From NCBI RefSeq assembly GCF_000455205.1, contig NZ_AUWQ01000034.1, positions 1 to 64,000 of the forward strand: a stretch of DNA of 64,000 nucleotides. The letters are read 5' to 3'. This document shows, piece by piece, positions 15,857 to 25,176 of this stretch (position 1 is its first letter; every line of letters begins with the position of its first letter). A program made the translations under genes and the position numbers. Source of the stretch: Mycobacterium sp. UM_CSW. GTDB taxonomy: Bacteria > Actinomycetota > Actinomycetes > Mycobacteriales > Mycobacteriaceae. The notes beneath the pieces are model-generated. The model was not told the origin of the DNA. It was given only the letters and a program-made list of their open reading frames with translations, and did not search any database.

Positions 15857-17494
15857 TCAGTCGACCCAAGGCTCTGGTGTCAAGATCTTTTCACCTAGTT
15901 TCGATATCTCTTTTACCCACGGGGTCGCGTTCGCCCGAAGGTAATTGAGACATTCATCTGACGTCGCTGCGCCAGATTCATGCAATAGGATCTCCAAGGC
16001 TCCGACTGGTAAGCCTAGCCAAGGCTCACCGTCAAGAAAGACCGGCACAGTTAAGCAGTGCGTCCAACGACGATCTGCGCTGCCGGGTGTCTTATTGATG
16101 ACTGTTCCCCTACTTGAGAAAGCCATGACCGCGTTCTGCTTGCTGAGTGGCCGAATTAGCGTCGTATGCGGCCAAGCGTCAGGCCTCCACGTGCTTTGCG
16201 ATGAACACCAGCGTCTCATGGTCCGATCATCTGGCTCACAGCGCGCCCAGACCTCGACCTTGCAGTGATCAAATTGCGGCAAGGCTTCGAACTTGACAGC
16301 CAAGTGCCTGCAGGCAGTCTCAATGTTGCCTCGCATCCCTGGTTCGTCGCTCTCACGCACGGTAGACCAAGCAACGGCCCATTGCCTAATTCTTGCGCGG
16401 TATTCAACATAGGCTGTACCAGGATTTATCCTCGATGATACGTTTACACCTAACTCTTGTAGAAATTGAAAGACTTGGCCGTAGAAATCTGGCCTCAATA
16501 TCGACACCCCGAATATGAATCCTCGACGCGCGGCCATCTCAACGAATGGCATCCAGTACTTTTCGGCGATATTTTTGTCCGAAAGGTACTTGAACTCAGA
16601 CTCCGAGGGCATCAACGCGTACCGAGGCTCGTTGTTGGATCTCGTTCCGTCTCTCAAACGAGCGACTATGTTGTTGTCTCGTAGCGAAGCGCCGATCGTT
16701 AGCAGACCACCTGATTGAACTCTATTGGTCAGATATGTCCGGAAGTCGCCAGTCTCCCAGTCTATGTAGTCGACTTCAGAGAATACGATCTTTCCCTCGA
16801 TGGGGTTGTGCCCTGCTGCCGCATATCCGCTGGGCGCTCGAAGCAACCCATGTATGTGAACCACGGGAATATCGCCCTCGTCAAGGTCACCGGCCTCAGG
16901 TGGAGATTCTGCGAACAGCACGAGCCGAAGCCTCTCGGTAGACATAATGGAGAATAAGGGCTCATGCAGTGCTGCTTCCTCGAATGCATTGTCGTAGTTT
17001 GTGGTCACAATATGTACATCAACTCCTGCACGACGCAACAGGATCGCAAGTTCGAGCATTTTGCCGACCAGGGTCGGCCCTACCGTAATATCGCCGAATC
17101 TATCACGCTTGTAGAGGCTTTTCCGAAGTCGCTCATTTCGGGTGGATAGCATTTTCGCATGGATAGTGCTGCGAGCGGGCCTTCCGGATAGTGATGCACG
17201 CGCCTCGTCGAAAAGCAGCGAATCGATAACTGACGCAGCGGGTACTTGGAAAAGTTGATTTACGAGCTCTGCACAGATGGTTTCGACTGGGCTATCAGGC
17301 CCAAAATTTGCTGAAATTGTGTCCTTTAGAAGATCTGAAACCAGAGCTGACCACGTCGGTAGGTTAAGATCGAGTGAGGCGCCTGCCCCAACAAAGAAAG
17401 TAAGACGGTTGCAGGCAGCGAGCTTGACCACGGCCTCTCTCGTAAGTTGGTCGTCAAAGAACCCAACGTTGGGGTCACGCACTAAACCGGTCAT
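15857..17494 (-). CDS. SIR2-like NAD-binding protein with C-terminal GAF-like region
   Basis: A 545-residue protein. The N-terminal 310 residues carry SIR2 motifs: FFVGAGASLDLNLPTW near residue 35, HIVTTNYDNAFEEA near residue 160, a catalytic-type VVHIHGLLRAPSG near residue 215 and TIGASLRDNNIVARL near residue 265. Bacterial SIR2-like defence proteins degrade NAD when triggered. The last 150 residues end in HCLTVPVFLDGEPWLG-LPVGALEI, resembling a GAF sensor core, though this is tentative. It lies 284 bp downstream of the Gabija-like pair on the same strand, so it may extend that defence locus or be separate. Confidence 0.7.
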   Translation of the reverse strand: MTGLVRDPNVGFFDDQLTREAVVKLAACNRLTFFVGAGASLDLNLPTWSALVSDLLKDTISANFGPDSPVETICAELVNQLFQVPAASVIDSLLFDEARASLSGRPARSTIHAKMLSTRNERLRKSLYKRDRFGDITVGPTLVGKMLELAILLRRAGVDVHIVTTNYDNAFEEAALHEPLFSIMSTERLRLVLFAESPPEAGDLDEGDIPVVHIHGLLRAPSGYAAAGHNPIEGKIVFSEVDYIDWETGDFRTYLTNRVQSGGLLTIGASLRDNNIVARLRDGTRSNNEPRYALMPSESEFKYLSDKNIAEKYWMPFVEMAARRGFIFGVSILRPDFYGQVFQFLQELGVNVSSRINPGTAYVEYRARIRQWAVAWSTVRESDEPGMRGNIETACRHLAVKFEALPQFDHCKVEVWARCEPDDRTMRRWCSSQSTWRPDAWPHTTLIRPLSKQNAVMAFSSRGTVINKTPGSADRRWTHCLTVPVFLDGEPWLGLPVGALEILLHESGAATSDECLNYLRANATPWVKEISKLGEKILTPEPWVD

Positions 17495-17778
17495 TTCGCC
17501 TCATCGTCTCCGTATCGAGCAGCCGTGTCAAACGAACTGTCGCTCGGCAACTGTAGTCATCCGGGCGCTCGGAGCCACGCGGATCAGGTCGGTTGTGCTC
17601 GGCTGGAAAGCATACTCGGGGACGCACGGGTGAGCCGCTTAGCGGCACCTGCACTGTCGAAATGCCGCTGCGAGTTCAACCGATAGAAATTGCCACGAGC
17701 ATGGAGAGGCGTGTCTCGATTGCGCGGGCGAAGGCAGCTTGCTCCTGGACATCTTGCTGTTGCTGTATACCGCGAGTA

Positions 17779-19488
17779 CTACGGGCTCGCTAGTGGGGGT
17801 GCCCTTTTGGGCCGCACAATGATGACTTTGTGGCGCGCGCGAGTAATCCCTACACGAAGCAGTCTTCGGCTCGACATATGCGGTGGTTCCTCGCGTCCAT
17901 CAAACAGGACTCCTTTGTACTGAGCTTCAACGATGAGGACTCCGTCAAATTCCTTGCCTTTGGACTTGTGGATATTCATCAATACGCAGCCCTGCGGTTC
18001 ACGTAGCTCTGTGACCAGTCGTCCTTGATCGAGCGCTCGACGCACCAGTTCGACGGCGTTGTCGTAGCCGCCAGAGCGATCCCATTGTTCAGAAAGTCGT
18101 CCACCGATTTCGTCCGTTGCGCCAAACAATCTGATAAACCGCGCTGCTTGGACGATCTCCTTAAGCGCATCAGCTCCTGCGAGTATGTCTCGGGCAGTCT
18201 TCCAGTCAGCAGCGGGATCGCCGCCGTACGCCGACATGGCTGGGTACTGCTCAACGAGATGCTTCGCGGCCTTTAGACGGACAGTGCCGCCACCGGTCAG
18301 CGAATCGGCATTCGCGCGGTAGCTATCTCTTGCCCTGACGGCACTAGCTATCGGCGTGTTGTTGATCGCGTTCTTGACGTCATAGAAGTTCGCGACCGCA
18401 TTCAATGTCTGGGCCACCGCACGCCCCGCATCGTGTAAGGGCCATTCGAGGATGGATGCGACGATCTGAGCTGCCGCGGCCGAGAGTTCCACGTCCCATA
18501 AGACATCATGGGCAACGGGCTTGAGTTCGGATCCGTTGTAGGTTCGCGCAGTCGACAACCAATCGGAAACGTCGGAGACCAATCCATTCGCGCGGGCAAG
18601 CACGGCAATGCTAGGGCGTTGTATGCCTTGCTTCCGGAGCCGTGAATACAGCCAACGAACAGCGGCGTGGGCTGTCGATTCCAGTGCTCTTGGGTATACG
18701 GATATCACCTGGACATCGTCTGTTTCGGGTAGTGCGCGGTTGCGCAGGACCGCATCTGCGAACTGAAGAATCCCGGCGTCGGGGCTTCGATGGTTTTCCC
18801 CAACCAAGTCAAACTCCGCCGGCTTGAGCACCTCCCTGACCTGATTGAGTCGGTTCGGGTCAACGTTATCGTCGTACTCAAAGATTCGCTGGTCCGCGTC
18901 GGCCAAGATGATTACGGTGCTTCGGACAGCAAGTGCCTGGACGAGTTCCCATTGCGAATCGCTCGTGTCTTGGAACTCATCCAGAATGATAACGGGGAAT
19001 CTGTCGGCGACTAGTTCAGCGACTTTCGCCACGTCGCCTATCAAACGGGCTGCGCCGCTTGCGAAGTGGTCGAAGACGTAGATGCTTTCCTCGGTCGCGA
19101 GCCGATCGCGTTCGGTGTTCCAGTCTCCCTCAAACCCCGCCTTGGCCACCTTCTCGCGATCCGGGAACAGGATTCGCGCTGGCCTGCCGGTAAGAAGGCG
19201 ACCATGAGCACGGAGAATGCCCATACAGAATGCGTGGTACGTCTGGACCGAGATTCGATCGCGCTCAGGCGCGGAGAGGACGTCGCGACACCGCAGCACC
19301 ACCTGTCGGACAGCAGCACGCGAGAAGCTTAGGAACAAGACATCTTGTTCAGGCTCGAGAGACGACAGCAAGCGCTTGGCTTTGAGTAGTGCAAGGGTGG
19401 TCTTGCCAGAGCCAGGGCCACCAAGCACCATGACGCGGCCGTCTTGCTCGTAGGCGTCCTTTGCCTTGCCAGCCAGCTTGAAAGTCAT
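17779..19488 (-). CDS. UvrD-like helicase, GajB-like (Gabija)
   Basis: A 569-residue SF1 helicase. Walker A is GGPGSGKTT near residue 25, motif Ia LFLSFSRAAVRQ near residue 55, Walker B IILDEFQDTSDSQWE near residue 170, and motif III LADADQRIFEYDD near residue 195. C-terminal motifs are MNIHKSKGKEFDGVL near residue 515 and VGITRARHKVIIV near residue 550. It overlaps the stop of the upstream OLD nuclease gene by 4 bp. A two-gene OLD nuclease plus UvrD helicase operon is the Gabija antiphage arrangement, in which GajB responds to exposed DNA ends. Confidence 0.8.
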   Translation of the reverse strand: MTFKLAGKAKDAYEQDGRVMVLGGPGSGKTTLALLKAKRLLSSLEPEQDVLFLSFSRAAVRQVVLRCRDVLSAPERDRISVQTYHAFCMGILRAHGRLLTGRPARILFPDREKVAKAGFEGDWNTERDRLATEESIYVFDHFASGAARLIGDVAKVAELVADRFPVIILDEFQDTSDSQWELVQALAVRSTVIILADADQRIFEYDDNVDPNRLNQVREVLKPAEFDLVGENHRSPDAGILQFADAVLRNRALPETDDVQVISVYPRALESTAHAAVRWLYSRLRKQGIQRPSIAVLARANGLVSDVSDWLSTARTYNGSELKPVAHDVLWDVELSAAAAQIVASILEWPLHDAGRAVAQTLNAVANFYDVKNAINNTPIASAVRARDSYRANADSLTGGGTVRLKAAKHLVEQYPAMSAYGGDPAADWKTARDILAGADALKEIVQAARFIRLFGATDEIGGRLSEQWDRSGGYDNAVELVRRALDQGRLVTELREPQGCVLMNIHKSKGKEFDGVLIVEAQYKGVLFDGREEPPHMSSRRLLRVGITRARHKVIIVRPKRAPPLASP

Positions 19489-21326
19489 TCGCCCTCTGTT
19501 GATTCCGACGCTGACTCAGGTTCGATTGGCTCCTCCGGCTCAGCACGCAATTCATCATCGATCGTGATCAGAATCGTGATGAGTTCCGGCGGCAGGTCCG
19601 CCTCGGTCTCGCACTGTTCTATGAGCACCGCGGCGTAGGCAAAGGCCTCACCCTTGCGCGCTTTCAGAACTTTGAACGCGAGCGCAGGAACATCATCGTC
19701 CGACATGGCCGGGTTGTACGGATGAGCGGCTGGGTAGTCCCCTCTCGCTGATACGGCGTCGAGGAACTTACGGAGTATTTCGACTGGGATGCCCCTGACG
19801 AGGACGTGCTCGATTCCGGACTCTGCCGACTCCCAGAAATGATCAAAAGCTGCGCGGTTGGCCATCACGTCTGCCGAAGGAGCGGTGTTCGGCTTGTCGC
19901 ATGCGCCGTAGGACTTCTTGCCAAGTGCCGTGAAGATTGGGCCGAACCGGTCGACGTCGCCATCACCGGAACAAGCAAACATCGAGACACCAGCAAAGTC
20001 GAGATGGGTGTATCCAGCTCTGACACGCTCCAGGACCGACGAAATAGCAGGGAACACAACAGCTTCCGTCGATCCCTCAACGACAAGTACACCGCGAGCA
20101 AGAATCGCCTCTGCGAACTGGCGACGATTTGTTAGGTAGGTCTTGCGCTTGATTTTGGTCAGGTCGATCGGCGCTCCCGCAAGCTTCGTTCCGTCACGGT
20201 GGAGCATGACGATGCTCTCAGGTTCGAACTGCTCGATGACTGGAGCCGAGTGCGATGTGACGATCGACTGCCCCATTTGTTGGAGGACGTATCGAGTAAC
20301 ACGTCGCTGCGTATGCGGGGGCAGCGCGATCTCGGGCTCCTCCATCGCGAAGATCACCGACTGAGACCCCTTCAGGTCAGCGATGATGGTCAAGAGTGCG
20401 AAGACCAACAGATTGATCGAGCCTGTGCCCTGCCGCACGTAGGGAACAAGGTGCTCACTGGGCTGCGTGGCCACAAAAAGGCGGACGACTTCACGCAGAT
20501 GTTGCCTCGTCAGATCGGAAGCGAAGAAGGCCGCAGAGTGCTCGCCTGGTGCAAGATTGACGAAAGCGCCAAGCCTCTTCCTGAGGAGTTCACGCACTGT
20601 CTCAAGTTGGGGCACGTCCCCGATCGCTGGCTCGAGCGTCGACAGATGATTGAGCGTGTCCTTCCACATCTCCGCTGAGCCTTCGCCACCCAACTGAAGA
20701 ATGGTGTCCAGGAGGGACCCGCGCTGGAGACTGAGCGCACGTGATCCCGTACGCAGTGCTCGCAGGTATACGTAGCCCGCGAGCCGTTTATGTGTGCGGC
20801 GGAAGACGGCTCTGCCACCGCCGAGTGATGCAATCTGATCTACGTCAAGCTCATCCTGTACCGGCTCGGGATGGCAAAAGAAGGTTTCACCAACGAAGTC
20901 GTCTTCCTCCTTGTCATACCGACCAATGAAACAGACTGGAAGGCCCCACTCCACGCTCTCGGCGTCCGCAAGCTCCGAACCGCCGGCTTCCTCGTCAATG
21001 AAGGAGTCAGTCTTGTTGTCCCAGAGGCGTAAATGTTGATCACCGAAACGACGACGCTCTTCACTCGTCAGATCGGTGAGGACGAGATCGATCCGTACAT
21101 CGAGCGGGCTGTCGTCTTCATCCAAGTACTTGCCGTGATAGAAGTCGTGCTCATCGATAACCGGCCTGCGGTAGAGGCGTTCTGGCCCAAGTACAAGATC
21201 CATAGCTTCGCAGATGGTGGACTTGCCGACGTTATTGCCACCGACCAGGAGCGTATGGGGTTGAAAGGACACGCGGCCATCTTCGATCCCGCGAAAATTC
21301 TGGATGTGCAGATAGCAGGCCTTCAT
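19485..21326 (-). CDS. OLD-family ATPase/TOPRIM nuclease, GajA-like (Gabija)
   Basis: A 613-residue protein with an N-terminal ABC-type ATPase: FRGIEDGRVSF, Walker A GGNNVGKST near residue 32, and Walker B VIFAMEEPEIALPPHTQ near residue 325. The D/H-loop region is SIVTSHSAPVIEQF. The C-terminal TOPRIM region starts with ARGVLVVEGSTEAVVFPA near residue 410, giving the metal Glu; an Asp follows in YGACDKPN. Gabija GajA nicks DNA when nucleotides are depleted. It overlaps the helicase gene by ATGA and has a long AT-rich upstream region with a tandem repeat. Confidence 0.8.
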   Translation of the reverse strand: MKACYLHIQNFRGIEDGRVSFQPHTLLVGGNNVGKSTICEAMDLVLGPERLYRRPVIDEHDFYHGKYLDEDDSPLDVRIDLVLTDLTSEERRRFGDQHLRLWDNKTDSFIDEEAGGSELADAESVEWGLPVCFIGRYDKEEDDFVGETFFCHPEPVQDELDVDQIASLGGGRAVFRRTHKRLAGYVYLRALRTGSRALSLQRGSLLDTILQLGGEGSAEMWKDTLNHLSTLEPAIGDVPQLETVRELLRKRLGAFVNLAPGEHSAAFFASDLTRQHLREVVRLFVATQPSEHLVPYVRQGTGSINLLVFALLTIIADLKGSQSVIFAMEEPEIALPPHTQRRVTRYVLQQMGQSIVTSHSAPVIEQFEPESIVMLHRDGTKLAGAPIDLTKIKRKTYLTNRRQFAEAILARGVLVVEGSTEAVVFPAISSVLERVRAGYTHLDFAGVSMFACSGDGDVDRFGPIFTALGKKSYGACDKPNTAPSADVMANRAAFDHFWESAESGIEHVLVRGIPVEILRKFLDAVSARGDYPAAHPYNPAMSDDDVPALAFKVLKARKGEAFAYAAVLIEQCETEADLPPELITILITIDDELRAEPEEPIEPESASESTEGE

Positions 21327-21486
21327 TCGCGTGACCTCGGCTCACGCATGACATCACCGGGGCCGAATGGGCAGATGAGGGTCACCGCGACCACTCCTCG
21401 TGCGCGAGCGGCGCGTCGTTCAGCTGGTCACGGCGGCTACACCAGTCCGGCAAGTAGTTGTCGATTAAGGCCACAGGCAGGGCTCC

Positions 21487-21522
21487 GTATTCGTTATTGA
21501 TAATGTATTCGTTATTGATAAT
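21487..21522 (-). repeat. 18-bp perfect tandem repeat upstream of the Gabija-like operon
   Basis: GTATTCGTTATTGATAAT occurs twice in a row. On the minus strand a perfect TATAAT box lies just upstream of it (complement of 21531-21536), 160-200 bp before the gajA-like start. Two adjacent identical sites downstream of a -10 box suggest a repressor operator in the leader. The rest of 21327-21734 has no gene. Confidence 0.5.
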
Positions 21523-21734
21523 CGTTCTCGATTATAGCATTTGCGCAGGTCAGAGAACGTTTTTACGAATAGCGAGCCGTCCCTCACTCACACAACAGGA
21601 GCGTAAATGAGGAGAGTGAAAACGCGATGCAAATCGCCGCTCTCGCGATGTCACGCGAGTCGCGACGGAGCATCACGTGCCACGCAGTGCGTCACCACAT
21701 ATCGAGCGGTGGCGTCGACACCACCTCTGCGGTA

Positions 21735-22397
21735 TCAGGATCCGGTAGCTTGCGAACGTCGGAACTCCTGCACCTGACGCACAGCGTCGTTGACTCTGAG
21801 GTGGCCCCTAATGACCCGCATGATGATGGTGTCGCGGGTGGGATCGATCCGGCCGAAACTGATGCGGAGCTCCGCGTCGGCCGCAGTCAACCCGGCGCGC
21901 GACAACTGCGCTGCAACATCCGGGTGCTCGCCGCCAGTCAGCCGGATCCAGTCGACCATGTCGTCCAGCCACGTTGCGACCCATCGTTTGAGCAGACGCT
22001 CTGCGTGGTGACATTCCTCAGGCGCGTAGCGACCGCGCCGAGTGCGGCGAGGATCGATCGCATGCTGATAGATGGCGCTTTCGATTTCACCTGGCGCGTG
22101 GCGTGTGGATGAACCTGGACGGCTTTGTCGCTGGGCCTTTCTCAGTGCGTCCCCGAGTCCTCCATCGTCAGCCAAAATCGGATGATTGATGTCGGCCGAA
22201 ACGCCGTACGCCTGAGCATCAATACGGCGCGAAGGAGTGCCTGCGAACTTGCGCCGCAAGCGATTGGCGACGTTCTCGTCTATCGTGCTGCTAGCCGACT
22301 TGACGAACTCGCCAAGCGCATTAAATTCGGCTAGGACTTGCCTGGCAGTGAGCCCCAGTTCTTTCGCTAGCTCGTGAACGCGAATATCCATATCCAC
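21735..22397 (-). CDS. IF-2 N-terminal-domain protein
   Basis: A 220-residue protein. Its first 50 residues match the IF2_N module: [18 protein letters not shown], then [22 protein letters not shown]. In translation factor IF-2 this module precedes the GTPase, which is absent here. A central basic linker is followed by a helical C-terminal domain with conserved Trp/Arg ([21 protein letters not shown]). Free-standing IF2_N proteins occur on actinobacterial accessory DNA, probably as DNA- or RNA-binding modules. A short helical gene is divergent, 195 bp away. Confidence 0.7.
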   Translation of the reverse strand: MDMDIRVHELAKELGLTARQVLAEFNALGEFVKSASSTIDENVANRLRRKFAGTPSRRIDAQAYGVSADINHPILADDGGLGDALRKAQRQSRPGSSTRHAPGEIESAIYQHAIDPRRTRRGRYAPEECHHAERLLKRWVATWLDDMVDWIRLTGGEHPDVAAQLSRAGLTAADAELRISFGRIDPTRDTIIMRVIRGHLRVNDAVRQVQEFRRSQATGS

Positions 22398-22592
22398 AGG
22401 CTATGTGGCGGGGCCGACACATCGGGGTATCTCAGGCCGCCACGCCTGCAGCCGGGCATCGCGCAGGGTGCATGCAACCGTTGGACTCGGGCGCTCGCGC
22501 TGCACACGGTAGGTACACCACCACTGATCGGGATAAGAATCGCATCCTCTCCACGTACCGTAGCGACGGTGAAGGCCCGCAGATCGCCGTGG

Positions 22593-22868
22593 ATGGACGA
22601 CAAGGCAGCACGTCTGCTGTCTTGTCTCGCTGAGTACGAACTGACCCTGCCGGAAGACGTGGCCCGCCAGCTGATATCCGACCGCCTCGACGGAATTGCC
22701 AAACGCATGCGGATCGGCCGCCAGGCGGCGCGCTCCTACGTCACCAACGACGTGATTCAATCGCTCGCGGACGAGGTCGTTGGTTCCAGATCCGGCACTG
22801 ATGATGAAGCCAGCAATGTCGTTTCGCTGTCGGACAGGCGCCGGAGTCGCCGGAGCAATCGCCGCTAG
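22593..22868 (+). CDS. Small helical, possibly HTH, protein
   Basis: A 91-residue frame from ATG at 22593; a GTG at 22569 is an alternative. The middle (ARQLISDRLDGIAKRMRIGR, then QAARSYVTNDVIQSLADEV) looks like paired helices of an HTH. The tail is strongly basic (RRRSRRSNRR). It is divergent from the IF-2N protein gene. Role unknown; nucleic-acid binding is plausible from the tail. Confidence 0.5.
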   Translation: MDDKAARLLSCLAEYELTLPEDVARQLISDRLDGIAKRMRIGRQAARSYVTNDVIQSLADEVVGSRSGTDDEASNVVSLSDRRRSRRSNRR

Positions 22869-22974
22869 CGACTTTGCGATCGGACGGCGCTGACAACTTC
22901 CCAGAGAATCTCGGTCTGCACTTAGTACATTCCTCTTACTATCTGCAATGACAACAGCAAAGGAGTGATTCAAG

Positions 22975-23166
22975 ATGCCGAGTACTACGGGGTGGTTCAT
23001 GCTCAGGAAGGCAACCGACGGCCAGTATTACTTCAATCTTGAAGCAGAGAACGACAAAGTAATCGCGACGAGCGAGCTATATCGAGACAAGTCTGGGGCA
23101 CTTAACGGCATTGAGGCAGTCAGACGAGTCGCTCCAACTGCGCGATTACTCGACATGACGGAGTAG
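22975..23166 (+). CDS. DUF1508/YegP-like small protein
   Basis: A 63-residue protein made of one YegP-type unit: WFMLRKATDGQYYFNLEAENDKVI, then SELYRDKSGALNGIEAVRRVA. The FxLxAxNGxVIxxSExY pattern with the following GIxSV-type helix is diagnostic of DUF1508. AAGGAG precedes the ATG by 8 bp. The fold is a small beta-beta-alpha domain of unknown function, usually found as tandem copies, so this is a single-copy form. Confidence 0.75.
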   Translation: MPSTTGWFMLRKATDGQYYFNLEAENDKVIATSELYRDKSGALNGIEAVRRVAPTARLLDMTE

Positions 23167-23226
23167 CGGTCATCGCTGACTAGGTGGGTTACAGTGGCCG
23201 CAGGGCCGGTTGCGGAACTGGAACTT

Positions 23227-24336
23227 CTAGAGATACGCCCCGATATTCGTCACTGGCGCGATGCCGGTAGCGATTTGCTTTGTCGCGTCACGATGCTCGA
23301 TCAGCTCGGCAAGCGTCTTCGGTTCTGACACTCGGGCGTGGTTCTCGGGGAGCCAGCGGTTCGCCTCGGCAGCTGGAAATCGCGTGAATTCGACCTGCGC
23401 CAGGCAACGGCCCGGCCGGACCACTGCCGGGTGAAGCCGGTCCAGCCGTTCATTGGTCGTGAGCAGGATGAGGGTGTTCGAGCCCTGGCCCAAGATCCCG
23501 TCAGAGAGGTTGAGCAGTCGCCCCAGCGCGGCGCCGGCTTCTCTGCGCGCCGAAACACGTAAGAACTCGTCGCTGTCTTCAGCGATGAGGAGACGCCATC
23601 GCGCAGTGTTGGAGTCCTGCAACTCATCGGAGCTGGTCTTGGCGATCACTTCAAGCAGATAGCCAGTATCAAAGAACAGCCTTTCGGGATCGGCCACGTA
23701 ATCGATTGAGCACCAGTCCTTCCATTCGCGGCTCAACGCGCGGAGTGCTGTCGTCTTCCCGGTGCCCGGTTCGCCGTGCCAGAGGATGAGCTTGCCGTAG
23801 CCGTGGGGTCGTACGGTCGTGAATAGATCGTTGAGAGGCTCGGCGACTGCGCCAGGATAGTTCCGACGAATGTCTGCCCAGGACGGTACCCGGATACTCT
23901 TGAGGCTCGGTGATGCGCCGCGGGCGCCCGAATGCCAGACTGTTACTCCCACAGTGTCTTTCGGCGGCGCTGCCTCGGGTATCCGTGACGTGATCTGGTT
24001 AGCGATGGCGGTCGCGTGGTTATGATCGGAAGCGCTGACATAGACCTCGAGCCGTTGCTCCGTGGCGTATTCGAGAAAAACAGTTTCCGCATCTCCCGAA
24101 AAGAGCAGGACCTCGGTGCCGCGACTCGAAACTCGGCGGCTCACCTGGAGATGCTCGGGAACAAGAGCCAAGACATCGAGAGTCGCACTGGTGCGTATGA
24201 TGCGCCGAGCGACATACGGTTGCGAACCGTCGAGTTGGGACTGGTTGAAGGCGGCGTACACAACCGACTCCGGCTTAACCCGGTAGTCCGTCAGGATGAG
24301 TTGCGAAATGTGTGACGGGAGTTTTCGAGTGGACAT
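23227..24336 (-). CDS. AAA ATPase (DUF5925-type)
   Basis: An approximately 369-residue protein from the ATG at 24336; an upstream ATG at 24390 would overlap the preceding gene. The C-terminal half is an AAA module: Walker A WHGEPGTGKTTALRAL near residue 180, Walker B WRLLIAEDSDEF near residue 240, sensor 1 LILLTTNERLDRLHP near residue 285, and an Arg-finger region VVRPGRCLAQVEF. The N-terminal half matches the DUF5925 actinobacterial type in outline (SRRVSSRGTEVLLFSGDAETVFLEYAT). Such ATPases remodel unknown partners. It follows the small Cys-rich gene by 10 bp. Confidence 0.7.
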   Translation of the reverse strand: MSTRKLPSHISQLILTDYRVKPESVVYAAFNQSQLDGSQPYVARRIIRTSATLDVLALVPEHLQVSRRVSSRGTEVLLFSGDAETVFLEYATEQRLEVYVSASDHNHATAIANQITSRIPEAAPPKDTVGVTVWHSGARGASPSLKSIRVPSWADIRRNYPGAVAEPLNDLFTTVRPHGYGKLILWHGEPGTGKTTALRALSREWKDWCSIDYVADPERLFFDTGYLLEVIAKTSSDELQDSNTARWRLLIAEDSDEFLRVSARREAGAALGRLLNLSDGILGQGSNTLILLTTNERLDRLHPAVVRPGRCLAQVEFTRFPAAEANRWLPENHARVSEPKTLAELIEHRDATKQIATGIAPVTNIGAYL

Positions 24337-24346
24337 AGGCGGCGTC

Positions 24347-24616
24347 TCAGTCGATTGGCCGGGCGTGGACAACGACGACATTTCTTTCAAAACAGTCTTC
24401 GCAAACTGACTGGGTCTGCGGCCATAACACGGTTAGCCACATGGCATTTTGGCAGATCAGGTACACGCAGCCGCAACTTGCGCTGGCGACGTACGTGGCT
24501 GCGTGCGGGACCGGATAGCTACAGTCGCACTCGACGTGGGGCGTGAAGTCCAGATCAGCGATGACCAGATCGCTGCGTGACACGGTCGATCGAAAGGTGC
24601 GATTTCGTATCGTCAT
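24347..24616 (-). CDS. Small cysteine-rich protein
   Basis: An 89-residue protein with paired cysteines (HVECDCSYPV, SASCGCVYLICQ, then CEDCFER), which suggests a zinc-binding ribbon. The start at 24616 is supported by GAGGAG 6 bp before it. It lies directly upstream of the AAA ATPase gene and is probably co-transcribed, perhaps as its partner. No family is recognised. Confidence 0.55.
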   Translation of the reverse strand: MTIRNRTFRSTVSRSDLVIADLDFTPHVECDCSYPVPHAATYVASASCGCVYLICQNAMWLTVLWPQTQSVCEDCFERNVVVVHARPID

Positions 24617-24625
24617 TGGTGACTC

Positions 24626-24797
24626 CTCAGTCGAATTGCCCATTCTGACTTGGGAATTGATCGCGATTTCGATTAATTCCGTCGTCCGGCCAGGCCGAGG
24701 ACCTTACATCCGATTCGGACGGTCAATCAACGGTATTTGGCAACGAGAGTATTTGTTAGCACAGCCTTCAATTACTTTGATGCACCGACGAATTCAC
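24626..24797. repeat. Imperfect direct repeat R1, copy 1
   Basis: About 170 bp, repeated at 25294-25463. Shared blocks include CGTCCGGCCAGGC, ACATCCGATTCGGACGG, TCAATCAACGGTA, ATATTTGTTAGC-like and AGCCTTCAATTAC. It lies upstream of the cysteine-rich gene on the minus strand and may carry its promoter. Confidence 0.75.
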
Positions 24798-24886
24798 GTA
24801 CGTGCACTTTCGATCAGGGCAAGAGGGATGCTCCGCGTGACGGTGGTTTCACCAGCCGTTCGCCTGTAATGCCCGGCGTACAGTCA

Positions 24887-25057
24887 CTACTCGTGTGTAC
24901 TTGGAACCAGGTTCTTCGCAGCGTCCAGGGGAACAGACGCGCCCTCAGAGGATCGAACTTTCACGATTCCTTTGGTCCCGTACTTACGAATTCGTTTGAT
25001 GTGCGCGACCTCACCCGAGTTGTAGCCCGATTCTTGCGTGAAGAGTTCGTCACCCAT
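24887..25057 (-). CDS. Hypothetical small basic protein
   Basis: A 56-residue frame (MGDELFTQESGYNSGEVAHI...) with a mixed beta-strand pattern and many Lys/Arg. The frame stays open up to 25195, where a GTG at the end of repeat R2 copy B could start a 102-residue form. No family is recognised. Confidence 0.4.
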   Translation of the reverse strand: MGDELFTQESGYNSGEVAHIKRIRKYGTKGIVKVRSSEGASVPLDAAKNLVPSTHE

Positions 25058-25176
25058 GGTGGATTCCCGGGAAGATACGAGCAACACGAGCGACCGCCAA
25101 AGTCGGCAGGTTCGCTTGGGGGGCGGTAGATCCAATGCGTGCCCGGTTTGGGGACGCCGATCGGTAGTCTGGTTGA

